Shown here piece after piece: positions 34,753 to 44,558 of a stretch of 64,000 bases of DNA. Origin of the DNA: Romboutsia weinsteinii (GTDB taxonomy: Bacteria > Bacillota > Clostridia > Peptostreptococcales > Peptostreptococcaceae). How positions within the stretch are numbered: position 1 is the stretch's first letter; the number at the start of each line of letters is the position of its first letter. The stretch spans positions 62,001 to 126,000 of the forward strand of contig NZ_NOJY02000002.1 of assembly GCF_002250835.2 (NCBI RefSeq), read 5' to 3'. The position numbers and the translations under genes are program-made. The notes beneath the pieces were generated by a model, which did not search any database, was not told the origin of the DNA, and was given only the letters and a program-made list of their open reading frames with translations.

Positions 34753-35968
34753 ATTTACTTAAGTATTCATTTATAAATTCATATAACCCTGATGGTGCAG
34801 AGTACCATACGCTAGTAGTTTCTAAATCACGTCTTACAAAACTACTTCCTTTACAGAATCCTAAAACATTCCCCTTATTATCTTTTAAAAATATATCTGG
34901 CTTAATATCTAGCGACATGTCATGTACTTCTGCCCATCCACCATTACTTATCTTGTCGTAAATATATGCAACATCAAAAGTATCGTATATAACTACATCT
35001 TCATCTGTTTTTATATCTTCAATTGTAATTTCTATATCTTCATATTTATATAAATCTTCATCATTTAATAAAGAATAGTTAACCAAATATGCTTGTGTAT
35101 CTATAATTGATGTTTGTTTTTCACCAACCTTTTTAACATTAGAATGGCTAATAACAAGACCATGATCTACTTGTGAGAAGTCCTTTATTTTACTAGTTGT
35201 GTAGTTATATAAATTTACTGAATATACATCTTCACATTCGTAATATCCATCATAAGTTCCATTGTAAATTACACTATAAAAATCTGCATCCTCACTTTTT
35301 ATAAAGTCTGTCCTTCCTATTACTTCTAAGAAGTCTTTAGCTTGCATATATTGCTCTGGATAAGTGTAATATGTTGACTGGTCTTTATATCCTTTTTGAA
35401 CCTTTACTAAATATTTTCCTTTTTCATATTTGACATTGTATCGCTTTTCATAGTCTATTATTCCGTAGGATAAAGACTTTATTTTATTATCTTTGTCATA
35501 CTCTAATTTAAAATCATCTATATAAGCATGGTCTATATCTAAGTTGTGCTTTATTGATTCAAAATCCTCGCTGAGACTAATTATACTATTATTTTCTGTA
35601 GATATTTTCCTATCAGTAAATTCTACTTTTTCTAAAATATGCCCACTTGCTATACCTATATAAAGCATAGCTACTCCTAAGATAGATGCCTTTTTCTTAA
35701 TCTTATAATTAGTTTGTTTTTCACCTTTTATAAAGAAGTAATAAATACAGTATCCAATAGGTATTATTATTGGTAAAGTTCCAAATTTAATATTAAAGGT
35801 ACTTCTACTTAATATATAAAACCCAAATACCTTAAGTAGTAAATACTTTTCTTTTTCTTCATGTTTAGATGTGATATATACTAGATAAGCTACTATAGGT
35901 AATAACCCTATCATCCCAACAAGGTATTTATAATCAATACTCCAAACATAACTAGCCATGCTATCCAT
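34751..35968 (-). CDS. Hypothetical membrane-anchored protein
   Basis: Not recognised. The 405 residues start with three or four hydrophobic segments (about 15-32, 42-55, 64-79 and 92-108), followed by about 290 residues without membrane segments. The latter part is acidic and beta-rich, with YEKRYNVKYEKGKYLVKVQKGYKD and a C-terminal SFVRRDLETTSVWYSAPSGLYEFINEY. The layout suggests a membrane anchor with an extracytoplasmic domain. Start ATG follows GGGGGA. It is transcribed alone, opposite the Met-rich gene. Function unknown. Confidence 0.68.
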   Translation of the reverse strand: MDSMASYVWSIDYKYLVGMIGLLPIVAYLVYITSKHEEKEKYLLLKVFGFYILSRSTFNIKFGTLPIIIPIGYCIYYFFIKGEKQTNYKIKKKASILGVAMLYIGIASGHILEKVEFTDRKISTENNSIISLSEDFESIKHNLDIDHAYIDDFKLEYDKDNKIKSLSYGIIDYEKRYNVKYEKGKYLVKVQKGYKDQSTYYTYPEQYMQAKDFLEVIGRTDFIKSEDADFYSVIYNGTYDGYYECEDVYSVNLYNYTTSKIKDFSQVDHGLVISHSNVKKVGEKQTSIIDTQAYLVNYSLLNDEDLYKYEDIEITIEDIKTDEDVVIYDTFDVAYIYDKISNGGWAEVHDMSLDIKPDIFLKDNKGNVLGFCKGSSFVRRDLETTSVWYSAPSGLYEFINEYLSK

Positions 35969-36047
35969 TATTTTCCCCCAAAATTTTTATAATTCATATA
36001 AATTTAACAATATACTAACATTATATCCTAATTTATTTCATATAAAA

Positions 36048-36086
36048 ACAGATATCTTAAGATTTTATTTATCTTTAGATATCTGT
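36048..36086 (-). terminator. Intrinsic terminator after the YjeM-type permease gene
   Basis: ACAGATATCT and its complement AGATATCTGT, extended by an inner AAGAT / ATCTT pair; TTTTTAT follows on the minus strand. Confidence 0.75.
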
Positions 36087-36120
36087 AATTTATTCTTCTA
36101 TATATTAGCCCCTCTTAATA

Positions 36121-37653
36121 TTATCCTGCTATTTTATGCTTATTCTTATCTCCATCACCATGCTTCATCTCATAAATAGTAAACAATACAAACCCTATCA
36201 CAGAGAATAATAGTGGACCAGCAATCATAGTAATAGTCTTAGTAATCCCCTCAGGAGAAGAAAGCGCTGGCTCAATAATAGTAAACACATTAGCAAATCC
36301 AATCACAACAGTGACAACAACTGCTGCAAACATTGCAACCCCATAAGACTTATAGACAACAAACGCCTTATCTACCTTACCATTAAGTTGCTTTTTCTTA
36401 AACGCAGGAAAAGCAGCAGACAAGAACATATAAGGAATAGTCATTGCAACATTAGTCATAAGCGTAAGTATAGCAAAGAAATCAGCTGCATTTTCTCCTC
36501 CAAATGAAACAATAAGAATCATCACTATAACAATCACAGCTTGCACCTTCATCGCATTAATAGGCATACCGTTTTTCAACTCACCTAGCTTGCCAGGCCA
36601 CACCTCTTTAGGAGCACCTTGTATAATAGTCTTAAGTGGCGAATAAGTAAGTGTAAAGAATGCTCCAGTTAAAGATAAGAACATTGATAAACCAACAAAT
36701 CTAGCTGTCCAAGCCCCGACAACAAGTGCACTAGATTCTGCCATTCCAAATCCAAGACCTATCTTATAGCCTAAGTTACTCATAAGTAAATAAGTGGCAT
36801 TTGCCATATTTACATGATCTCCACCTAACACTTCATTCCAGTTGGTAAACATACCACAAGCGAATATTCCAAGTGCATAACCTATAGATATTACTATTGC
36901 CGATATAGCAAGACCCTTAGGGAACGTCTTCTCAGCATTTTCAGTCTGATCAACAAGCCCTCCAAGTACCTCTAGTCCTCCAAATGCAAACACTGCAAAT
37001 GTTAAAAAAGAAAGTACAGCCAAAGGAGTCTGATAACCTGGACTTGGTGATGTAGTAAAAGACTGAGCAATATTTGTTATAGGCTCTGCAAGTTCACCAT
37101 TTAAAAATACTACTAACACTCCTCCACCTAACAGCACTACATTAAGTAAAGTAACTGCTGCTCCACCGATAGAAGTTATCTTACTTATCTTACTTATCCC
37201 CTTCGTAGATACCATAGTAACTATTAAAATCCATATGGAACCTAATATTCCTAAAGTCTTAACTGAGTTAAATCCAAATAAAGACCACGTTGCAGTTTTA
37301 TCTGCCCCAAATATTGCATTTGAAAGTGGTATCCATATACTAGATGATACACTTACCATCCATATCATATAAGAAGCATACCACATAAAAGTACCTACGA
37401 AAGCATACTTAGCTCCAACCGATTTTTCCATCCATGAGTACATTCCACCGCTTTCTTTTTTAAAAGCTGAACCATACTCTGCCATCATAAATGCGTAAGG
37501 TATAAAAAATAGCACAGCACTAAACACATACCACGGTATTGCAGAGTAACCCATTAAGTAAAATGCTCTTGGCATGTTTGCAAAACCAAATACTGATGTA
37601 AAAATCATAAGTATTAATGGCACTAACGTTAGTTTCTTACTTTGTCCTGACAT
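36121..37653 (-). CDS. yjeM: APC-superfamily amino acid permease, YjeM type
   Basis: Integral membrane transporter of 510 residues with about 12 hydrophobic helices, of the glutamate/GABA antiporter branch of the APC superfamily. The N-terminal KKLTLVPLILMIFTSVFGFANMPRAFYLMGYSAIPWYVFSA and PYAFMMAEYGSAFKKESGGMYSWMEKSVG are strongly YjeM-like, and FGGLEVLGGLVDQTENAEKTFPKG is the conserved middle loop. Substrate has not been defined for this family as far as I know. Its first 600 genomic bases (C-terminal half) use noticeably more C-ending codons than the neighbours, possibly reflecting acquisition. Start ATG follows TAGGGGG; single gene. Confidence 0.9.
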   Translation of the reverse strand: MSGQSKKLTLVPLILMIFTSVFGFANMPRAFYLMGYSAIPWYVFSAVLFFIPYAFMMAEYGSAFKKESGGMYSWMEKSVGAKYAFVGTFMWYASYMIWMVSVSSSIWIPLSNAIFGADKTATWSLFGFNSVKTLGILGSIWILIVTMVSTKGISKISKITSIGGAAVTLLNVVLLGGGVLVVFLNGELAEPITNIAQSFTTSPSPGYQTPLAVLSFLTFAVFAFGGLEVLGGLVDQTENAEKTFPKGLAISAIVISIGYALGIFACGMFTNWNEVLGGDHVNMANATYLLMSNLGYKIGLGFGMAESSALVVGAWTARFVGLSMFLSLTGAFFTLTYSPLKTIIQGAPKEVWPGKLGELKNGMPINAMKVQAVIVIVMILIVSFGGENAADFFAILTLMTNVAMTIPYMFLSAAFPAFKKKQLNGKVDKAFVVYKSYGVAMFAAVVVTVVIGFANVFTIIEPALSSPEGITKTITMIAGPLLFSVIGFVLFTIYEMKHGDGDKNKHKIAG

Positions 37654-38149
37654 ATAAATCCCCCTAATTTAGTTATGTAAATCTCTTAGATAAATCAACA
37701 TTATGATTGTTATTAATTTATCTATCCCCATTTGCTTTAAGCGTAACACCACTAATTTTTATTTTCAATATAAATACTTTTTTATGTAAAATTAAAATTA
37801 TTCCAATTTATACAAATAATTCTATAATTGAACAGAATTCATTAACACTAATCATTATAATATAATTAGGTGTATTAACTAGAAAGTATTACGAATTTTA
37901 ATAAATCATTTATAAATAAAGATTTCTATAGTATTAAAACTTTAATATTCAATTCAATAATTTACATATACATGACTTTAATTAGGAGGATTGCTATTAT
38001 ACATTACAATTAATAAACAAATCAGATAAATTACAAAATCTATGAAATACCAGGAAAACATTATCCATTTAGATTATAGCCTTAGTATAAATATAATAAA
38101 TTCACTTTAATTTTCCCATATATAGGTTATGATTTTCTTATAATAAAAA
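37654..38149. other. Gene-free stretch between yjeM and the rubrerythrin gene
   Basis: About 500 AT-rich bases without a supported gene. A TAGGAGG ribosome-site-like sequence at about 37982 leads only to a 12-codon frame, and a 22-codon frame at 38042-38110 has no ribosome site. No riboswitch pattern recognised. Confidence 0.5.
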
Positions 38150-38174
38150 AGACACCCTCATAATAAGGATGTCT
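38150..38174 (-). terminator. Intrinsic terminator after the reverse rubrerythrin gene
   Basis: AGACACCCT / AGGATGTCT stem (one G-T pair), TTTTTTATT on the minus strand. Confidence 0.8.
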
Positions 38175-38191
38175 CTAAATATATTATTTAA

Positions 38192-38743
38192 TTAAGCTTG
38201 CTTTCCAAAATGTCTTTCTAATAATCCTAAGAATGCTTTACCGTGTCTAGCTTCATCTTTACACATTTCATGAACTGTATCATGTATAGCATCTAATCCT
38301 AATTGCTTAGCTTTTTTTGCTATCTTTAATTTACCTTCAGTTGCTCCATATTCAGCTTCTACTCTAGCCTTTAAGTTAGCCTTAGTATCAGCAACAACAA
38401 CTTCACCTAATAACTCAGCAAACTTAGCAGCATGATCAGCTTCTTCAAATGCTATTCTTTGGTAAGCTTCAGCAACTTCTGGATATCCTTCTCTATCTGC
38501 TTGTCTAGCCATAGCTAAGTACATTCCAACCTCTGTACATTCACCAACAAAGTTAGCTCTTAAGCCTTCTAATATTTCTTCATCTACACCTTGAGCAGCC
38601 CCTATTCTATGCTCATCAGCCCATACCATTTCGCCTTTCATTTCTTCAAAAGCGTCTGATCCTTTTTTACATACTGGACATAATTCTGGTACGCTATCTC
38701 CTTCATATATCCATCCACATACTACACATACATATTTTTTCAT
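38192..38743 (-). CDS. Reverse rubrerythrin
   Basis: Cytoplasmic peroxidase-type protein of anaerobes, reducing hydrogen peroxide (and oxygen in clostridial examples) with electrons from NADH via rubredoxin-like carriers. In the 183 residues the rubredoxin domain comes first, with iron ligands C6, C9, C22 and C25 ([14 protein letters not shown]); the ferritin-like diiron domain follows, with E-x-x-H motifs ([30 protein letters not shown]) and [35 protein letters not shown]. This domain order defines reverse rubrerythrin. Its paralogue is at 62622. Start ATG follows TAGGAGGAG. Single gene. Confidence 0.93.
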   Translation of the reverse strand: MKKYVCVVCGWIYEGDSVPELCPVCKKGSDAFEEMKGEMVWADEHRIGAAQGVDEEILEGLRANFVGECTEVGMYLAMARQADREGYPEVAEAYQRIAFEEADHAAKFAELLGEVVVADTKANLKARVEAEYGATEGKLKIAKKAKQLGLDAIHDTVHEMCKDEARHGKAFLGLLERHFGKQA

Positions 38744-38864
38744 GTTATACTCCTCCTAAAATTTTATATATATTTTGATTCATTGAATTTCATTTGTTAA
38801 GATAATAAATATATACCCGGTGCAAAACATGTTAAACATTATTTATAATTTTTTTTAATAAAAT

Positions 38865-38890
38865 AGTCCCTATACAATTGTATAGAGACT
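38865..38890 (-). terminator. Intrinsic terminator after the DUF4397 gene
   Basis: AGTC-CCTATACAA / TTGTATAG-AGACT near-palindrome, T/A-rich minus-strand tail with ATTTTATT. Confidence 0.7.
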
Positions 38891-38900
38891 GCACATAAAT

Positions 38901-39527
38901 TTAATAATAATATCCTCTACAAGCATAAGTGTTTCCATCTACACTTTGAATAACCTCTAGACTTTGAGGTTCACCTATAATATACAAACTATAAATTCTC
39001 TCTGCATTTAAAGTAGCACTGATACCTGCTACATTTTTCTTAGTTTCCTCATCTTGCACTATAAATCTAAAATCTCCAAATGGAAAAGGCATATAATCAC
39101 TAAACTCTCTAAATTCCAAGTCACTTACTATAACTTCACCTTGATTTAATATATCAATATCTTGTAAGTTAGGTGAAAGATGAACAAACCTTACAATAGT
39201 ATTATCTCTTGAAGGCATCTGATCAATACTTTCTTCCAAAGGCTCTACTGATAAATTATCTAAGTTACCAGTAATAGCCATAGTAAATATTTTTCCCGCC
39301 TGAAAATCTAAATCTTGCTCTAGTACTGGCTGAGTATCATCTCCAGCCACATATAACGTGATAGTCTCAATATTTTCTGGTACATTCACGTATTTGGAAA
39401 ATTGTTTGTAACTTATATTTCTAATGAAAGGCTTTCCGTCAATATAAACATCTACAGCTGGTGCTTCTGGAGCTGCATGAAAAATTCTAACCAATGAATT
39501 TCCTGCCTTAGGTTTTAAGCAATCCAT
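38901..39527 (-). CDS. DUF4397 domain protein
   Basis: Protein of 208 residues with two immunoglobulin-like repeats of the DUF4397 family: SLVRIFHAAPEAPAVDVYIDGKPFIRNISYKQFSKYVNVP (about 11-50) and TIVRFVHLSPNLQDIDILNQGEVIVSDLEFREFSDYMPFPFGDF (about 110-153). Each has the R-(F/I)-x-H-A/L-(A/S)-P signature at its start. No signal peptide is seen, so it is either cytoplasmic, a spore component or exported by another route; DUF4397 proteins are usually surface proteins. Function unknown. Start ATG follows GGGGAGGA. Single gene with its own terminator. Confidence 0.85.
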   Translation of the reverse strand: MDCLKPKAGNSLVRIFHAAPEAPAVDVYIDGKPFIRNISYKQFSKYVNVPENIETITLYVAGDDTQPVLEQDLDFQAGKIFTMAITGNLDNLSVEPLEESIDQMPSRDNTIVRFVHLSPNLQDIDILNQGEVIVSDLEFREFSDYMPFPFGDFRFIVQDEETKKNVAGISATLNAERIYSLYIIGEPQSLEVIQSVDGNTYACRGYYY

Positions 39528-39839
39528 AATATATCCTCCCCATTAATATATTTTTGCAAATTTTCTCTATGATATATTATGAGTTACTTTATTATTTGGT
39601 TCATAGCCACTTATATTTTATTTATCTTTATTTACATTGCATGCATAGTATTTTCATAACAATAAATTGACAAGAAATTTTTTTTCATAGTATTAGGTAT
39701 CTATAAAATATTTTTGCACAGAGATTGTATATATTCTGAGATATAAGTATAGCTTACATATTGTATTATAATTTAATTAATTATTATGGTAAAATAAAAC
39801 ATATTACCAATAATTAATATTATCAAAGGAGGTTTAACT
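39528..39839. other. Promoter region between divergent DUF4397 and bceR-like genes
   Basis: AT-rich, no open frame or RNA motif recognised; it must hold both promoters, but no site stands out enough to call. Confidence 0.45.
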
Positions 39840-40505
39840 ATGGAACAAATTTTTATAGTTGAAGATGAGATAAAATTAAAAACTGAACTGTTTACACTTC
39901 TAGAGAGAAATGGATACAAATGTATTACTAGTGATGATTATAAAAATATAGTAGATGCTATCATAAAATCACATCCTAATCTACTACTTCTAGACCTTAA
40001 TTTGCCTGTGTACGATGGGTTTTATATATGTAGAGAAATAAGAAAAAAATCAGACATACCTATTATAGTAGTTACAAGTAGCAAAAGTGATCTTGATGAA
40101 CTTGATATATTAAATTTAGGTGCAGATGATTTCATTACAAAACCATTTAATCCAAGAATACTTCTAGCACATATTTCATCAGTATTAAAAAGAGTTTATG
40201 GTAACACTAAATCTCTTACAATTGTTCACAATGGTGCTATGCTAGATGTATTAAAAAGTAAAGTATCTCACTGTGGTCAAACCGTAGAACTTACAAAAAA
40301 TGAACTTGGAGTATTAAAGATATTAATGGAAAACAAGGGAAATATAATACCTAGAAATGCAATTATAAGTAGTTTATGGGATATGGCTGAGTTTGTAGAA
40401 GATAGTACACTTACCGTAAATATCAATAGACTTAGAAAAAAACTCGAAGATATCGGTCTTGATGATTACTTAATCACTAAGAGAGGCCAAGGGTATATGG
40501 TATGA
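39840..40505 (+). CDS. OmpR-family response regulator (BceR-like)
   Basis: Two-component response regulator of 221 residues. Receiver domain 1-115 with acidic pocket E8, D9, phospho-acceptor D52 (LLLLDLNLP) and the KPF lysine near 101; DNA-binding winged helix at about 130-221 (VELTKNELGVLKILMENKGNIIPRNAIISSLWDMAEFVEDSTLTVNINRLRKKLEDIG). It overlaps the kinase gene by 4 bases (ATGA), and the two lie upstream of a Bce-type ABC transporter, so it should activate that transporter in response to peptide antibiotics such as bacitracin. A candidate binding site is at 41558. Start ATG follows AAAGGAGG. Confidence 0.9.
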   Translation: MEQIFIVEDEIKLKTELFTLLERNGYKCITSDDYKNIVDAIIKSHPNLLLLDLNLPVYDGFYICREIRKKSDIPIIVVTSSKSDLDELDILNLGADDFITKPFNPRILLAHISSVLKRVYGNTKSLTIVHNGAMLDVLKSKVSHCGQTVELTKNELGVLKILMENKGNIIPRNAIISSLWDMAEFVEDSTLTVNINRLRKKLEDIGLDDYLITKRGQGYMV

Positions 40506-41497
40506 CAATAACTCAGTACTTAAAAGATAAAATTATTAGTATTTTAATATTGCTTCTTACATTTACAATTACATCTGCATTTTTATATCTAATTGATATG
40601 AGTATATATTATATTATTTTCATCAATATGATGTTCGCTGTAGGCTTTTTATTAATATTTTTAACTGATTTTTTTAAAAGAAAGAAATTCTATGATAATT
40701 TACTAAAAAGCTTAAATGAATTAGAAGAGAAATCTTATATTACACAGTTAATTGATAAGCCAAACTTCACCGAAGGCCAAATTTTATATAATATTTTAAA
40801 AGTAGAAGGTAAATACATAAATGATGTCACATCAAGCTATAATAGTAAATTTAGAGAATACAGACAGTATATTGAAACATGGGTACACGAGGTTAAGACT
40901 CCAATTGCAGTCTCTACACTATTAATAGAAAATAATAAAAATATTACTACATTAAGTATCGAAGAAGAGATAAATAAAATAGATGATTACATAGAGCAAG
41001 TATTATACGTTTCAAAAAGTGATACAGTTGAAAAAGATTACCTTATAAAGAAATTATCTTTACAAGAAATTGTAATGAATACTGTAAGAAGAAAGTCAAA
41101 GGAAATTATCAATGAAGGCATAAAACCTAAAATTCACGACCTAGATTTTTATATATTATCAGACTCTAAATGGGTAGAATTTATTATTGGTCAAATTATA
41201 AGCAATTCTATAAAATACAAAGGTAATACACCTGTAATAGAGTTTTATAGTGAAAAAATCAATACCCAAGTTAACTTATATATAAAAGATAATGGTATGG
41301 GTATACCACAAGAGGATATATCAAGAGTATTTGAGAAAGGATATATCGGTGTTAATGGTAGAAAACGCTCTAGTTCAACTGGAATCGGCCTATATCTATG
41401 CAAAAAATTATGTGATAAACTAGAAGTTGATATTAAGGTTTTACCTAATATTGAAGAAGGAACCATAGTTAAATTAACTTTTACAGAGGCTAAATAA
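40502..41497 (+). CDS. Intramembrane-sensing histidine kinase (BceS-like)
   Basis: Sensor kinase of 331 residues with two transmembrane helices (about 11-31 and 36-56) and almost no extracellular loop, the hallmark of BceS-type kinases, which sense flux through their partner ABC transporter. The phosphorylated histidine is H129 in YIETWVHEVKTPIAV. The ATPase domain shows N box WVEFIIGQIISNSIKY, G1 DNGMGIP and G2 GIGLYLCKKLC. Translation is coupled to the regulator gene through the ATGA overlap. It is followed after 141 bases by the ABC transporter genes. Confidence 0.92.
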   Translation: MTITQYLKDKIISILILLLTFTITSAFLYLIDMSIYYIIFINMMFAVGFLLIFLTDFFKRKKFYDNLLKSLNELEEKSYITQLIDKPNFTEGQILYNILKVEGKYINDVTSSYNSKFREYRQYIETWVHEVKTPIAVSTLLIENNKNITTLSIEEEINKIDDYIEQVLYVSKSDTVEKDYLIKKLSLQEIVMNTVRRKSKEIINEGIKPKIHDLDFYILSDSKWVEFIIGQIISNSIKYKGNTPVIEFYSEKINTQVNLYIKDNGMGIPQEDISRVFEKGYIGVNGRKRSSSTGIGLYLCKKLCDKLEVDIKVLPNIEEGTIVKLTFTEAK

Positions 41498-41557
41498 TAG
41501 CCTCTTTTTTTATTAAATATTCTATAATCTATTAAAATCTACATAATATAACAAAGA

Positions 41558-41573
41558 TGTTATATTCATGTTA
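41558..41573 (+). promoter_or_regulatory. Candidate BceR-type binding site (direct repeat)
   Basis: TGTTATATTCATGTTA: two TGTTA units 11 bases apart, the spacing usual for OmpR-family regulators, about 65 bases before the ABC transporter start. Confidence 0.4.
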
Positions 41574-41638
41574 CGTTAATCTGTGGAAACAATATTTTTT
41601 AAATGATATTATTATATCAACAAAGGGAGGTAATAATT

Positions 41639-42406
41639 ATGAATAAAATACTTAAAGTTAATAATATAGAAAAATACTATAGAAATAAAGGAAGCCTTAC
41701 TAAGGCAGTTGATAATATAAGCTTTGATGTTGAACTTGGTGAATATATAGGAATCATGGGTGCATCAGGTAGTGGTAAAACTACTCTTTTAAACTGTATA
41801 TCTACTATAGATAGTATAACATCTGGAAATATTTATATTTCTGATCAAGATATCACAAAGATGGATGAATATGAATTATCAAAGTTTCGTAGAGAGCAAC
41901 TTGGGTTTATATTCCAGGATTTTAATTTACTAGATACACTTAGTGCTCGTGATAATATTGCCTTATCTCTAGCAATTACAGGTGAATCTCCCAAAGAAAT
42001 AGATACTAAGATAGACACTATTTCAGAGAAACTAGGAGTTAAAGAAATCCTTAACAAATACCCTTATGAATTGTCTGGTGGACAAAAACAAAGAATAGCA
42101 TGTGCAAGAGCGATAATTACAAATCCTTCATTAATATTAGCAGATGAACCTACAGGTGCACTAGATTCTAAGTCAGCAAAAATGCTTTTAGAAAACCTTG
42201 AATTATTAAATGAAGAATTAAAAGCAACTATCTTAATGGTAACACATGATGCTTTTACTGCTAGTTATTGCAAAAGAATATTATTTATAAAAGATGGTAA
42301 GATATTTAATGAGTTGGTTCGTGGAAATGATACACGTAAAGAATTCTTTGATAAAATAATTAAAGTGATATCACTTCTTGGAGGTGACAATCAGCATGTC
42401 TTCTAA
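41639..42406 (+). CDS. Bce-type ABC transporter ATP-binding protein
   Basis: ATPase of 255 residues in the MacB/LolD branch. Walker A GASGSGKT (41-48), Q loop FQDFNLL, signature LSGGQKQR, Walker B LILADEPTGALD and H-loop MVTHD are all present. It powers the BceB-like permease encoded next, removing or freeing cell-wall-active peptide antibiotics from their lipid targets and signalling to the kinase. The ATG at 41639 follows AGGGAGG; the open frame upstream has no site. It overlaps the permease gene by 11 bases. Confidence 0.93.
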   Translation: MNKILKVNNIEKYYRNKGSLTKAVDNISFDVELGEYIGIMGASGSGKTTLLNCISTIDSITSGNIYISDQDITKMDEYELSKFRREQLGFIFQDFNLLDTLSARDNIALSLAITGESPKEIDTKIDTISEKLGVKEILNKYPYELSGGQKQRIACARAIITNPSLILADEPTGALDSKSAKMLLENLELLNEELKATILMVTHDAFTASYCKRILFIKDGKIFNELVRGNDTRKEFFDKIIKVISLLGGDNQHVF

Positions 42407-44513
42407 TAGAGGTCGTAAAAAAAGAAAAAATAAAAAGTATGTTTCTCAAATTTCAAATAAATTATTTAAGGAACTTGCAAAAAATAATGTGAAAAAGAGT
42501 ATTAAAGATTATACCATATACTTCATAACTCTAGCTTTTGGTGTAGCTCTTTTATACTCGTTCAACGCTTTAGATGATAATTTAGCACTATTAAATGGGA
42601 ACATAATGTTAGATTCATATATTTATATGGCAAGAGGTCTTTTAGCAGGATTTTCTATAGTAATATGTCTTATATTTGGATACTTGATAACATATTCAAA
42701 TAACTTCCTTATGAAAAAACGAAAAAAAGAATTTGGTGTTTATACAACTCTAGGTATGGATAAAAGAGATATAAATAAATTAATGTTTAAAGAAACTGTA
42801 AATATCGGTTCAATTTCTTTGGTTGTAGGATTGCTTATGGGTATATTCTTATCTCAAGGTCTAAGTATGATTGCATTTAAAATGTTGTCAATTGTCAGTT
42901 TAAGTTTCAAATTTTCATTATCAATAATTGCAACAATAAAAACAATAGTATTCTATGTGTTGGTATTATTAATAGTTAATAAATTTAACAAAAATAATAT
43001 ACAAAAGAATAGTTTAATAGATTTATTAAACTCAGATAAAAAGAATGAATCTTTTGTTACACCAGGAAAAGCTTCAAAATTAATATTATTTGCTATATCT
43101 ATATTATTTACAATAGTATCATATATAATATTTTTTAAATCTAGTCCACGTACAGGTTTAGGATATTTAATGGTATTTGCTTCTGGTATAGCTCTACTTA
43201 TTTCAGGAACTTACTTATTCTTTTTATCAGTATCTGATTTCATAATAATAAACCTAAAAAAGAGCAAAAGAATATACTACAACAATTTAAATTTATTTAT
43301 AATAAATCAAATAAGTAGTCGTATTAAAACTACGAGTTCATCTATTACTGCTATTTGTGTATTATTACTTATTGCTATGATAATAATGCCATTTGGTATG
43401 ACAATGGGTAAGTATTTGATTTTAGATTTAAAAGAAACAACTCCTTATGATGCATCTATAACTAGATTTGATACGACTCCTAATGAGTTTTCTGAAACTT
43501 ACAGTGATAAAAAGAAGTCAAGTGATAAGTATACCACAATAAAAAAAGAGTTATTAGAAAATAATATTTCACTAGATAAATTGGCATCTAGTACTAGCGA
43601 AGTAAAAAAATATAGTCTAAAGAATGTGACTCTAGCTGATTTTATTACAAACAAAAATTTACTAGATGAGTCTAAATATGAATATATTAACATTATTGGA
43701 ATTAATGATTATAACTCAGTTAGAAAACAAAGAGGTCTAGATGAAATAAAGTTAAACAGCAATGAGTTTATAATAAACTACGATGTAAAAACGTTCAAAC
43801 CTATATATGAAAGTTATGTAAAAAGTAACCCAAAACCTATTGAAGTAAATGGTACTATGCTTAAATTAAAATATTCAAGTTTATATAATTTAACATATAG
43901 CACAAATATAAGCGCTGTGGACAACGGAACTATTATTGTTCCTGATAGAGTTTTAAGTGACCTAAATCCTGTCACAACTACTTTAAATGTTAACTATATT
44001 GAATCAAACAATACTTATGACAATATGTTTTTAAATGCTCTCTTTAAGTTTAGAGAGTCTTCTGCCAATGGACAATACAATCTTAGTCAAAAATTAGTAA
44101 TAGATGGCGAAAAAGTTGCCCTTAATACTACGCTGTCTTTCATATCAGTATATGTTGGCGTAATATTACTGATATCAGCAGGTGCAGTACTTGCTTTACA
44201 ACAACTTTCAGAGTCAGCAGTTAATAAAGAAAGATTTAAACTATTAGATAAACTAGGGGTTAAGGAAAGTGATAGAAAGAAAACAATTTTCATGCAAGTA
44301 TTTGTTACTTTCATTACTCCATTAGCATTAGCAATTTTACACTCTGCATTCGTAACTAGATTAATATATGTTATGATTCCAGAATTTTCAGAGGTAGGTA
44401 TATTAAAAAATATGATAACATCTATTGTAATTGTAGTTATTATATATGGTATATATTTATCTACAAGTTATTTTGAGAGTTTAAACATTATTAATGAAAA
44501 GAAAACTATATAG
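42396..44513 (+). CDS. Bce-type ABC transporter permease
   Basis: Permease of 705 residues with about ten membrane helices and one large extracellular domain (about 340-560, starting KYLILDLKETTPYDASITRFDTTPNEF), the BceB architecture; FtsX-like domains lie on both sides. The N terminus carries an unusual extra 20 basic residues (SSNRGRKKRKNKK). It senses and acts on peptide antibiotics with the ATPase and kinase encoded upstream. The ATG at 42396 follows GGAGG by 10 bases and lies within the end of the ATPase gene. Substrate class is inferred from the family. Confidence 0.92.
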   Translation: MSSNRGRKKRKNKKYVSQISNKLFKELAKNNVKKSIKDYTIYFITLAFGVALLYSFNALDDNLALLNGNIMLDSYIYMARGLLAGFSIVICLIFGYLITYSNNFLMKKRKKEFGVYTTLGMDKRDINKLMFKETVNIGSISLVVGLLMGIFLSQGLSMIAFKMLSIVSLSFKFSLSIIATIKTIVFYVLVLLIVNKFNKNNIQKNSLIDLLNSDKKNESFVTPGKASKLILFAISILFTIVSYIIFFKSSPRTGLGYLMVFASGIALLISGTYLFFLSVSDFIIINLKKSKRIYYNNLNLFIINQISSRIKTTSSSITAICVLLLIAMIIMPFGMTMGKYLILDLKETTPYDASITRFDTTPNEFSETYSDKKKSSDKYTTIKKELLENNISLDKLASSTSEVKKYSLKNVTLADFITNKNLLDESKYEYINIIGINDYNSVRKQRGLDEIKLNSNEFIINYDVKTFKPIYESYVKSNPKPIEVNGTMLKLKYSSLYNLTYSTNISAVDNGTIIVPDRVLSDLNPVTTTLNVNYIESNNTYDNMFLNALFKFRESSANGQYNLSQKLVIDGEKVALNTTLSFISVYVGVILLISAGAVLALQQLSESAVNKERFKLLDKLGVKESDRKKTIFMQVFVTFITPLALAILHSAFVTRLIYVMIPEFSEVGILKNMITSIVIVVIIYGIYLSTSYFESLNIINEKKTI

Positions 44514-44516
44514 TAT

Positions 44517-44558
44517 AAAAAATAATCTCACATCTATTAAGATGTGAGATTATTTTTT
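44517..44558. terminator. Bidirectional intrinsic terminator
   Basis: AAAAAATAATCTCACATCT / AGATGTGAGATTATTTTTT, a 19-base perfect stem. The ogt stop codon lies inside the loop. Confidence 0.9.

Noticed and set aside
38042..38110. 22-codon open frame (MKYQENIIHLDYSLSINIINSL) possibly left from a pyridoxal-phosphate enzyme gene
   Set aside because: Too short, no ribosome site, and no matching flanking fragments in any frame.
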